Assembly: GCA_019448385.1 (NCBI GenBank)
Contig: JAGTXO010000004.1
Location: forward strand, 496,001-560,000
Reading direction: 5' to 3'
Length of the DNA stretch: 64,000 nucleotides
From: Diacronema lutheri
Lineage: Eukaryota > Haptophyta > Pavlovophyceae > Pavlovales > Pavlovaceae
Position numbers and translations under genes: made by a program. The notes beneath the pieces were generated by a model. That model saw only the letters and a list, made by a program, of their open reading frames with translations. It did no database searches and was not told where the DNA came from. Shown here piece after piece: positions 1 to 8,816 of this stretch; position 1 is the first letter of the stretch; the number at the start of each line of letters is the position of its first letter.

Positions 1-126
1 GCTCGCCTTGGCCGGCGTCTGATCAACGGCCAATTTCTTGGCAACGCTGCTGGGCGTCGTGCCCGTCTTCATGCGCGAGCGTGTCACGCGCGTGTTCGAC
101 TGCACGGCGCTGAGGGGCGAGAGCAT
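1..126 (-). CDS. N-terminal fragment of an unknown protein, cut by the left window edge
   Basis: An ATG on the minus strand (124–126) opens a frame that stays open to the window edge, 42 codons. The visible peptide is rich in Ser, Thr, Lys and Arg and contains KTGTTPSSVAKKLAVDQ, a composition like the disordered N-terminus of a nuclear or chromatin protein. No domain can be named from so little. It lies head-to-head with the tyrosyl-tRNA synthetase gene, 81 bases from that start codon. The divergent geometry and the non-GC-driven composition (AAG and ACG codons, few Ala/Arg runs) are the reasons to think it is real. It could still be an untranslated leader. Confidence 0.4.
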   Translation of the reverse strand, partial: MLSPLSAVQSNTRVTRSRMKTGTTPSSVAKKLAVDQTPAKAS

Positions 127-207
127 GCTGTGCGCGCGGTGTGGAGAGGCGCTTCAAAATCGGCCCGTTTCGCTTTTTGGCGGAGTCACGTGGGGAACGC
201 ATCCAGA
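127..207. promoter_or_regulatory. Short divergent promoter region between the edge gene and TyrRS
   Basis: 81 bases separate the two putative start codons. The stretch includes CTTTTTGGCGG (near 173–183), which resembles an E2F/DP site of the TTTGGCGG type. No TATA box is visible. An ATG at 130 is in frame with the synthetase and would lengthen it by 26 residues, which would shorten this region to almost nothing. Confidence 0.3.
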
Positions 208-3200
208 ATGGCGGCCCTCGGAAAGATGGACGCGCTGCTCGCGGACGTGAGCGGCTCCACAGCCCAGGTGCCGAGTGCGCCCACGACCGTGGCGCCGCCC
301 GCCGCGAAGGCCGAGCCCTCGTCTGCGGCGGCCAGGAAGGGAGGCGGTGCCAAGGCACCCACGCCGGCTGCCAAGGGCGCGAATGGCGCCTCGTCGCAGG
401 GTGCGCCGGCGCCGCCGGCCGCGGCAGCATCGTCCGCAGCGGCCAAGGCGCCCGACGACCCTGCTGCCGCGGCCGAGCTCGCGCGTAAGCTCGAGGTGGT
501 GCTGAGCGTCGGCGAGGAGTGCCAGACCGTCGACGACCTGAAGAATCTCCTGCTGAAGAAGCCAAATTTCACGTGCTACGACGGCTTCGAGCCGAGCGGT
601 CGGATGCACATCGCACAGGGGCTGTACAAGGCCATCAACGTGAACAAGCTGACGTCGGTCGGCGGCACGTTCGTCTTCTGGGTCGCCGACTGGTTCGCGC
701 TCATGAACGACAAGATGGGCGGCGACCTGCATAAGATCCAGACCGTCGGCAAGTACCTGATCGAGGTGTGGAAGGCGGCGGGCATGGACATGGAGCGCGT
801 CAAGTTCCTCTGGTGCGCGGACGAGATCAGCTCGAAGGCGGCGAGCTACTGGCCCAAGATGCTCGACATCGCGCGCTGCTTCGACCTCGACCGCATCAAG
901 AAGTGCTGTATGATCATGGCACGCGCCGAGAACAAGCTGTCCGGTGCGCAAATCCTGTACCCACTCATGCAGTGCACCGACATCTTCTTCCTGCGCGCGG
1001 ACGTTTGCCAGCTCGGCGTCGACCAGCGCAAAGTGAACATGCTCGCGCGTGACTACTGCGGCAAGGTCGGCATTAAGCTCAAGCCAGTCATCCTCTCGCA
1101 CCATATGCTCTTCGGCCTCAAGGCCGGCCAGCAAAAGATGTCAAAGTCGGACGGTCCGCGTCGCGACGCGCCGACACGCGCGCCCTCTCGCGCGCATCCG
1201 CGTGCCGCGTCGTCGCGCGTCGCGCGAAGCCGCAGGCGGAGGTGGCAGGCGGCACGAGCGCGCGCTCCCCGCCCGCGCCGATCATGCGTGTCGCGTCCGC
1301 ATGCGCCTACCGCGCACGCCGCGCCATGCAGTCGACTCGGCGATCTTCATGGAGGACTCGGCGGCGGATGTGGAGCGCAAGCTGATGCAAGCTCACTGCC
1401 CGCGCGAGCTGCCAGCGGAGAGCATCGTGGAGGCGGACGGCGCGGCCGGCGCGGGCGCCGAGGCCGACCCGATGCACCTTGTCAAAGACGCGCTGCAGAA
1501 CCCGTGCCTCGACTACGTCAAGCACGTCATCCTCAGCGCGCCGGGCGCAACATTCAAAGTCGGCGAGCGGACGTACATGGACGCGGCGGACGTGCGCGCC
1601 GATTTCCTCGCTGGCGAGATCTCCGAGCAGCAGCTCAAGCGCGCGCTCGTCGACGTGCGCGCCAGCTCGCTGCCGCGGCCGCTTCCCCTCTACCTCTCCC
1701 CCCTCCCTCCCCTCTCCCTCCCCCCTCTTTTCCCCCTCCACCCATTATTCTCACCCGCGCTTCAACACCAAAAACCGTCGCGGGGCGCAGCGGGCGGGCT
1801 TGCGCTGCACGCGCGCGCGCGCGCGCGGTAGCACACCCCTTGCCGCCCTGCCGCCCTGCCGCCCTGCCGCCCTGCCGCCCTGCCGCCCTGCCGCCCTGCC
1901 GCCCTGCCGCCCTGCCGCCCTGCCGCCCTGCCGCCCTGCCGCCCTGCCGCCCTGCCGCCCTGCCGCCCTGCCGACCTGCCGCCCTGCCGACCTGCCGACC
2001 TGCCGACCTGCCGACCTGCCGACCTGCCGACCTGCCGACCTGCTGACCTGCCGACCTGCCGACCTGCCGACCTGCCGCCATCGCCCGCTGTGGACCGTAC
2101 ACGCGCACGCTTTCACGCGTTCACGCGTTCACGCCGCCCCCCTCCCGCCACTCTGCGCCTGCGCGCGTCGCGTGCTGCGCGCCGCTGCCGCCGCCGCTCA
2201 GGCGGTAAACAAGGTGCTGCAACCCGTGCGCGCCCATTTTGAAAACGACGCGGCGGCACGCGAGCTCCTCGCGCAAGTGCGCCAGTTCTCGAAGGAGCCC
2301 GCGCCGCCGACGCTCCGACGGCTCGCGCTCCTCTCCGCCGCCGATCGCGCGTGCGTCGTGTGTGCGCCGTTGCTGCGCGCGCACGTGTCCCTCGGCGCGG
2401 TCATCGCCACCGCGCGCAGGCTACAGGCCGCGCCGGCCGAGTGTACGCCGGTGCTGTGGGTGCGCGACTGGAGCGCGATTGCGCTGGACTGCTACGGCGG
2501 GCAGTCCAAGGCGATCGGCGCGGCGTACGGCGTGCTCGTCGCCGCGCTCGACGCGCTGTACCCGTCGTTACTGGCGCGCACGCGCGTGCTCTACCAATCA
2601 GAGGCGATTCTCTGCGACCCGTCCAATTATTGGATTTCGGCGATTGACGCCGGCCGGCGCTTCTCGCTCGCGCAGCTCACGCCGCTCGAGAGCGCGCCCG
2701 ACAACGAGCAGGCCGGCTTCGTCGTCAAGGCGCTCATGCACGTCGCCGACATGCTCGCGCTCTGCCCGACGCACGTCCGATGCGAGCGCGCGGAGGAGCC
2801 GCTCGCCGCCTTCTCCGAGGCGTACCGCGCGGCGCACGCGGCCGACCTGCCCGCCGCGCACGTCGGCGCCGTCGAGACGTGCAGCCTGCAGCTGCGCGAC
2901 GTGCCCGTCGCCGGCGGGCCCGGCGCGGATGCGGAATGTGAGTACACGGTCCTGGACTCGGCGACAAGCGACGCGGGTAGCAAGATGAAGAAGGCGTTTT
3001 GCGCGCTCGGCAACGTCGAGCGCAACCCGCCGCTGCGCATCGCGCAGGAGCTGCTCCGAGACGGCCGTGCGCGCACGCGCGCGCCCGCGCAAACCTGCCA
3101 TGCGACACGGCGCGCCACCCCCCACGCTCTTGCCCGCGACCGCCTGCGTCTGCCCAACGAGCTCGACATGCGCGCGTCGCCGCGCGCGCGCGCGCGCGCG

Positions 3201-3464
3201 CGCGGCGTGCCGTCTCGCGCAGACGTGCTCGCGGTGAAGCGCAAGCCCGCCGACGGCGGCGATATCGAGTACAGCGACGCGGCGCTGCTCGAGGCCGACT
3301 TCGCCGAGAGCAAGCTTCACCCGGGCGACTTGAAACCGGCGGTTGTCGCGCTCGTGCAGGCGGCGTTGGGCAAGATCCAGGCGCGGCTCAAGGCGACGCC
3401 CGAGGCGAAGAAGGCCGAGACGGACCTGAGGACAGCGCTCAAGGCTCTGGCCAAGGGCAAGTAG
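208..3464 (+). CDS. Tyrosyl-tRNA synthetase, tandem fusion of an active and a degenerate copy
   Basis: Charges tRNA-Tyr with tyrosine (class I synthetase). Four exons fit: 208–1153, 1332–1654, 2202–3066 and 3223–3464, all GT–AG, phases 1, 0 and 1, giving 791 residues. After an Ala/Pro-rich leader of about 110 residues, the first copy has YDGFEPSGRMHIAQG (HIGH-equivalent, near residue 125–137) and KMSKSD (311–316), followed by the expected DSAIFMEDS. The second copy (from about residue 430) is recognisably homologous: WVRDWSAIALDCYGGQ mirrors WVADWFALMNDKMGG in the first copy, and later SNYWISAIDAGRRF mirrors ASYWPKMLDIARCF. It lacks a HIGH motif and has SKMKK in place of KMSKS. A double-length pseudo-dimer of this kind is known from trypanosomatids. 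The catalytic half looks intact. ATG 130 is an alternative start. The exon join gives V where most homologues have P after KMSKSD. Confidence 0.92.
1841..2078. repeat. 8-bp minisatellite (CCGCCCTG)n in TyrRS intron 2
   Basis: About 30 tandem copies of CCGCCCTG, the distal third changing to CCGACCTG. The array lies wholly inside the second TyrRS intron (1655–2201), which also holds a pyrimidine-rich stretch near 1683–1745 and a CG dinucleotide run near 1811–1828. Being an 8-mer it reads through all frames without stops, producing long spurious Leu-Pro-Pro-Cys-Arg translations. Confidence 0.95.
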
Positions 3465-3466
3465 GT

Positions 3467-3490
3467 CAGTCAGTGTAGGTGCACTGACTG
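3467..3490. other. Perfect 9-bp stem-loop just after the TyrRS stop
   Basis: CAGTCAGTG and CACTGACTG are perfect inverse complements separated by a six-base loop. The hairpin sits two bases after the TyrRS stop codon, within the 59-base gap to the Dph6 start. It could mark the 3' end of the first transcript or lie in the Dph6 leader. Confidence 0.5.
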
Positions 3491-3523
3491 TCCTCCTGAT
3501 AGTGGCCAAGGCGAGCACGCACG

Positions 3524-6262
3524 ATGCGGGTCGTGGCGCTCGTGTCGGGCGGGAAGGACTCGACGTTCAACATGATGCTCTGCGCGGCGTACGGGCACGA
3601 GGTCGTCGCGATGGCCAACCTGCATCCGCCCGACGGCGACGCCGCGCCGCTCACCACGCCGGGTGCGGGCGCGCGCGCGCCCGCGAGTAGGGTCGAGGAG
3701 ATGGATTCGTTCATGTACCAGACCGCCGGGCACGCGCTCATCCCCATGCTCGCCGAATGCGCGGGCCTGCCGCTCTTTCGCCAGCCAATCCGCGGGACCG
3801 CCGTGCAAACTGGTCTCGACTACGCCGCGCCGCCCGAGCACCTGCCCACCGCTGCCGCCGCGGGCGCGCACGACACGGCCGGCGGCGGCGCTGGCGCCGG
3901 CGTCGGCACCGACGAGGTGGAGGATTTGTTGCTGCTGCTGCAGGCGGTATTGGCCGCGCACCCGGACGTGCGCGGCGTCTCCGTCGGCGCGATCGCCTCC
4001 GACTACCAGCGCGTGCGCGTCGAGTCGGTCTGTGCGCGCCTTGGGCTGACGGCGCTTGCGTATATGTGGCGGCAGGACCAGAAGGCGCTCCTCGATCGGA
4101 TGATTGACGCCGGCGTCGACGCGGTGCTGTGCAAGGTGGCATGCCTCGGCCTAACGCCGCGAGCTCACCTGGGCCGCTCGCTTGCCGACGTGCGGCCGAC
4201 GCTGCTCGCCCTGAACGCGCAATATGGCTGCCACATGTGCGGCGAGGGCGGCGAGTACGAGACGATGACACGATGGTGTCCGCTCTTTGGCGCGCGGCTG
4301 CAGCTCAGTGGCACGTCGGCGCACGTGCTGGACGAGGGCGGTGGTTTCGCGCCCGTCGCCGTGCTGCGCGTCGCCGAAGCGCACGTCGAGACGGTCGCCG
4401 CGTCCGAGCGCGAGCGCTGGGCCTGCGTGCTGCGCTCGCCCGTCGCGCCGCTCTTTGAGGCGCGCGCGCGAGCCGGCGACGCGGCGTGCGCGTCGCAGGG
4501 CGTCGAGGCGTTGGCGAAACATCGCGCGCATGGACCCGTGTGGGCGGCGTTCGATGTCGAGCGTGCCATGCCGCGCGAGCGCGGGGATGTGGCGGGCGAT
4601 GTGGACGACGAGATCAGCGTCTGCGCGCACGCGGTGGGCTGCTGGATGTCCGTCGCCGTCAGCGTCGCCGCCCCGGCCGGCGCGCGCGGAGGCAGCGGCT
4701 TTGGCTGCGCTGCGTCGGCGGGCACAGCCCACGGCGCGGGTGGCGCGCACGGTGCCGAACGCGCCGCGGCGGCCGTCGGCGCTGCGTTGCGAGCGGCGGC
4801 GTGCGCGCTGCGCGCGCGCGGCGGCGCCGGGCTATCCGACGCCATCGTGCTCAAGCTCTATCTGAGTGACATGAGCCACTACGCGCAGGTGAACAGCGCG
4901 TTCGCCGCCGAGTTCACGGGCTGCGCGCCGGCCGCGCGCGCGGCCCTCGCGGCGCCGCTCGAAATCGGCGGCGCGCTGCTCCGGCTCGAGATCCTCGCAC
5001 GCCGGTCGGCGGCCGGGCCGCGCGGCGCGGACGCGCCACCGCGCGCACACAAGCGCGTGATGCACGTGCAGTCCATCTCCGAGTGGGCGCCTCGAATGAT
5101 CGGGCCATACGCGCAAGCAGCGTGGGTCGTCGCCGCTGACGTGAACAGCGCACGTGCGCCGCCCGCGACGGCCGACGGCGGCGCGGGCGCGGCTCCTGCC
5201 GCCGTGGCCCCGAGCGCCGCTGAGGACGAAGACGAGGAGTGTCGCCCCTCGGCGGAGGCCGTTACCCAGCCGCCGCCCACGCTCGGCTACTTGGCGGGCT
5301 CGCTCGGCCTCTACCCTCCGCTCATGACGCTTGCGCCCGGGGGCGCGGCCGCGCAGGCCGCGCAGGCGTTCGCCAACGTCGAGGCGGTTCTCGACTCGGT
5401 CGGCCGGTCGCGTGCCGACGCGCTGAGCGTGACGCTCTTCACGGCGACGCCCGCCCCACCAGGCGTAGACGAGCGCGCTCGTGCGGACAGCGACGCGCAC
5501 GCCCTTCGCGGGTGCATCGAGGCGACGTCGCAGCTGCGCGCATGGACGGAGCTCGCGAGCGATGGCGGCCGTCCACCGCCGCTCCGCGCGACGCTGCGCG
5601 TGCGCGCACTGCCGATGCGCGCGGCGTGCGAGGCGCTTGTTGATTCGGTCGGGCGCGACGCGGGCGGCGCGGGCGCGGGCGAGGTGCACGGCGCTGACTG
5701 CGCACCGGACAGCTGGCACTGGCGCGAGTTTGCCGAGGAAGTTCTGATGGACGAAGCGCATGGTCAGATTGACGAAACGCATGGCGCGAGCGCTCCTTGC
5801 GCTGACGGGCATGGCGGCGGCGGTGGGCGCGCGGTGCTGCACGTGCGCGCGCTCTGGCGCGAGAGCTCCGATGGCGCGCGCTCCGCGCAGCTCAGCGTCG
5901 CGCAGCTCTGGGCGTGCCTAGTCTGGCGGCGTGACAGCGACACGCCGAGCGCTGAGGCGAAGCCGCGCGCTGTCCCGCTTGCTCGCCTTCTGCCCGCGGT
6001 CGCGGCGAGCGCGCAGCGGCTCGCGCGCGCGCACGGCGGCCGCGCCGATGGCACGCTTCTGCCCCTTCACGTCTCGGCGGCCTACGCGGTCGATCTTGGT
6101 CCGGGCGCGGAGGGCGCGATGCTCGCGGGTGACGCGCGGTGGCCGTCAGCTCACTCGTTGGATGGCGGCGGTGCGCCGAGTGTCGCGTTCGTGCCCGTTG
6201 AGTGCGTGGTCGAGCCGTCAGACTGCTGCGTGGTCGTCTGCGTGCTGCTTGCGCGAGGCTGA
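3524..6262 (+). CDS. DPH6: Diphthine-ammonia ligase Dph6 with two C-terminal RidA domains
   Basis: Catalyses the last, ATP-dependent amidation of diphthine to diphthamide on translation elongation factor 2 (cytosol). 912 residues, no intron. The N-terminal ATP-pyrophosphatase domain (about 1–270) begins with the PP-loop SGGKDST at residues 8–14. It also carries the family blocks EEMDSFMYQ, GAIASDYQ, CKVACLGL, and GCHMCGEGGEYETM. Two RidA/YjgF-like domains follow (about 360–500 and 508–660), then a weakly conserved tail. The same ligase-RidA-RidA order is known in yeast and other eukaryotic Dph6 proteins. It is co-directional with TyrRS, 59 bases downstream. Both genes act in translation, though nothing shows co-transcription. 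Confidence 0.93.
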   Translation: MRVVALVSGGKDSTFNMMLCAAYGHEVVAMANLHPPDGDAAPLTTPGAGARAPASRVEEMDSFMYQTAGHALIPMLAECAGLPLFRQPIRGTAVQTGLDYAAPPEHLPTAAAAGAHDTAGGGAGAGVGTDEVEDLLLLLQAVLAAHPDVRGVSVGAIASDYQRVRVESVCARLGLTALAYMWRQDQKALLDRMIDAGVDAVLCKVACLGLTPRAHLGRSLADVRPTLLALNAQYGCHMCGEGGEYETMTRWCPLFGARLQLSGTSAHVLDEGGGFAPVAVLRVAEAHVETVAASERERWACVLRSPVAPLFEARARAGDAACASQGVEALAKHRAHGPVWAAFDVERAMPRERGDVAGDVDDEISVCAHAVGCWMSVAVSVAAPAGARGGSGFGCAASAGTAHGAGGAHGAERAAAAVGAALRAAACALRARGGAGLSDAIVLKLYLSDMSHYAQVNSAFAAEFTGCAPAARAALAAPLEIGGALLRLEILARRSAAGPRGADAPPRAHKRVMHVQSISEWAPRMIGPYAQAAWVVAADVNSARAPPATADGGAGAAPAAVAPSAAEDEDEECRPSAEAVTQPPPTLGYLAGSLGLYPPLMTLAPGGAAAQAAQAFANVEAVLDSVGRSRADALSVTLFTATPAPPGVDERARADSDAHALRGCIEATSQLRAWTELASDGGRPPPLRATLRVRALPMRAACEALVDSVGRDAGGAGAGEVHGADCAPDSWHWREFAEEVLMDEAHGQIDETHGASAPCADGHGGGGGRAVLHVRALWRESSDGARSAQLSVAQLWACLVWRRDSDTPSAEAKPRAVPLARLLPAVAASAQRLARAHGGRADGTLLPLHVSAAYAVDLGPGAEGAMLAGDARWPSAHSLDGGGAPSVAFVPVECVVEPSDCCVVVCVLLARG

Positions 6263-6353
6263 CCACCGCCGACGGCTGGACGGCGGCTGCCTTCCGGTGA
6301 CTCACTGTGACTGTCCACCATCTTTTCAGTTTCAGTTTCCTCGTCTTCCGGCC

Positions 6354-8742
6354 ATGGCGCCCGCGCGGACGCTCGCACGAGCGGCGACGGTGCGCTTCGA
6401 TGAGGCGTCGCTGCTCTCGCCGCCGACCGGGGTGAGCGCGGGCGCGCAGACGGGTTCACTCACCCGGCAACGCGCGGTGCTTCCTTCTCTCGGGAACGCG
6501 GGCGCGCGCCGGCACGACGACCGGCTCTTTGACGACGAGCTGCGCGCGATGGCTGGCGCAGTCACCACGTACGCGATGGACTCCATGCCCGCCATCTCGG
6601 TGGACATGCTGCTCGCGTTCGTCAGAGAACACGGCGGGCACGGCACCAACCAGCGCAAGCAAAGCAGCGCGCCGCCGTGTGGTGTCGGCAGCCTGGCCGA
6701 GCTGATCGCGCACAGGCAAGGCGAGCAGCGCCGTCGCGCCGACTCGCCCGGCCGGCGCGCGTCGCCGTGCGGCGGCTCACCGACGAGCTTGGCAAGAGGG
6801 TCGACACGACAGCACACAGGCGGTTCCACGCGCCTGAGGCTGCAGACGCTCAGCGAGCACCAGGCGGCGCGCCATGCTGCGCTTCAGCTGCCCGCACGGC
6901 CACACACAGCGGGCACGGGCGGGTCGGAAGGCGGCGATGGCAGCGACGGCGGCTTAGCCGCGGGCACAGACGCGGGCGCTGGCGCGAACAGGGACGGAGC
7001 TGGCGTCAAGCCGAGCCTCGGCGCGGGCGCCCTGCCGCCTGTTGTGCCAACTGGCGGCGCGCGGCGCGCAGACGAAACTTGCACCGCGTGGGATGCGGAC
7101 GTGTTTCGACCGCTCCGGCTCGGCGCGCCGACGGGCCCGTTTGGCGCGAACGTCGTGCACAACGCGATGGTGGCCAATGTGGAGCTGCTGCGCCGCGACC
7201 CGCGGCAGCGCGCAGCGTTTGACGCGCACGTCGCCGAGCTCGTCGAGCGCAGGCGCGAGCAGGCGCGCAGGCCGGGCGCGTTGGACGCCGAGTCGATCGC
7301 TAAGCTCCGCGCCGAGCGCGCGCGCCGCATCGACGAGCTGCGCAACGCTGCGGCGAGCCCTAAGGTGGGGTGGCGAGGCGACGAGGCGTCGCCTTTCGAG
7401 GACGCCGCGATGGCGGCGTCGGTCGCCGCGCGCGCGATCGACGCCGCGGCCGGCCCCCTCCTCCACCTGAGCGCGCGAAAGCGCGCCCAGCTGCTCCAAG
7501 CTGCCGACGACGCGCGCGCGGCGATGGCGGAGCAGCGGCGCGCACAGCTGCCAGTGGCCGCGATTGCAGTTGCGCTCGCGCTTGGCGCGCGCTGCGCGGC
7601 CTTCGCCGCGCTCATCCGCGCGCACCAGCACGCGACGAGGCGTCACGTGGCGCATCGCAAGATCGTACGAGCCGTCCGCCGACATTTAATAATACTAACG
7701 GCGCTTACGTCAGGACAGCGGGGTCAGCACCAGCTGCGGAGGAACCGAGCAGCCACCAATGTCGTCGATCATTTAATAATTACGCGGTGGTCGCGCCTGT
7801 CGATGCAGGTCGAGCTGATCCGGCGGCAGCTCAGCTTCGTGCGCGTGCACATGGCCATTCAGCGCAAGCGCCGCACAGCGAGCATTATCCGCGCATCCCG
7901 CGTGCGCCCTCCGTGCGCAGGTGCAGAGCGCTGCGCGCGGCGCCCGCGCCCGAGCCGCGGTCCGCGCGTACCTCGCCGCGGCTCTCGCGTCACGCCGCGC
8001 ACAACTGCACGAGCTGCGCGCGACGCCGGCCTCTCAGCTCGCGCGCCTCGCGTCGACGATCGACCCGGCGACGTCTGAGGCGGCGCGGCGGCGGCGTGCG
8101 CGTGCGGCGCTGCGCGGCTTCCCCACCGCCAGTGTGACCGTCACCGCCGCCGTCGACCGCCCGCCCGCGCTTGGTTTGGCGGGTCCGGACGTAACCGCCG
8201 GCGATGCGCGGAGAATTCGGCGCGCCGTCGCGAGCGCGCCCGTCGCGCTTGTGCGCGTGCGCTCGACAAGCTTGCTCGCGACGAGCGACGGCGCGAGCTC
8301 GACGGGCGCGCTCCCGCCCGCACCGGATGCCGGCCGAGGCGTCGTGGGCGTGGGCGGTGCGGCGTGTGACGATTCGCTTGCAGAGCGTGACTTTCAGCGC
8401 AAAATCCGCACGCAACGCGCGCGCTTTCGCGCTTCTGAGCGGCCGCTTGCGGCGAACGCGCTGCTCGTTCAGAGCCACGTCCGCGCGCGCGCCGACCGGT
8501 TGCGCATGCAGCTGCTCGACGCGGCGCTGCACGCGCTACCGACGGCGTGGCTCTTGTGCCCTCCTCTCCCAGAAAGGCGCCAGCGCGAGCGGCCGCTCGG
8601 CGATGAGCCCACCGCGCTGCTCGAGGCGATCCTGCGCGCGGCGCACGCCCCGATCGCTGCCTGTAGCCCCGGGCGCAGGGCTCTTGCCGCGGGCGCGCGG
8701 ACGTCGAGGAGAAGCAGTGCAGGGCTCTTGCCAACGCGCTAG
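6354..8742 (+). CDS. Unknown protein with IQ-type calmodulin-binding motif; exon structure partly unresolved
   Basis: Starts at ATG 6354, downstream of a pyrimidine-rich leader. The first exon runs open to about 7.67 kb: a low-complexity N-terminal part, then a charged helical region (VELLRRDPRQRAAF, ELVERRREQ, ERARRIDELRNAA) resembling coiled coil. The last exon begins just after an AG at 7919–7920 with VQSAARGARAR, a textbook IQ motif, followed by more Arg/Ala helices and a stop at 8740–8742. Between 7.66 and 7.92 kb the sequence becomes AT-richer, with TACTAAC and several AG acceptors, so at least one and probably two short introns lie there. I could not fix their ends. No enzymatic domain is visible. 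A cytoskeletal or ciliary calmodulin-binding protein would fit but is a guess. It converges on VTA1, with 74 bases between. Confidence 0.55.
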
Positions 8743-8816
8743 CTGCATGTGTGATCCTCGGCCCATGGTGTCGCGGGTTTTGTGTGTGTCCCTCGCCGTT
8801 TGCGTCAGACGCTCTT

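Noticed and set aside
154-1134. Minus-strand frame opposite TyrRS exon 1
   Set aside because: No family features; the plus strand carries complete synthetase motifs in the same bases.
1841-2078. Leu-Pro-Cys-Arg repeat proteins
   Set aside because: Translations of the 8-bp minisatellite in an intron.
1841-2078. CRISPR array
   Set aside because: Tandem units have no spacers; none of the repeats in this window has repeat-spacer structure.
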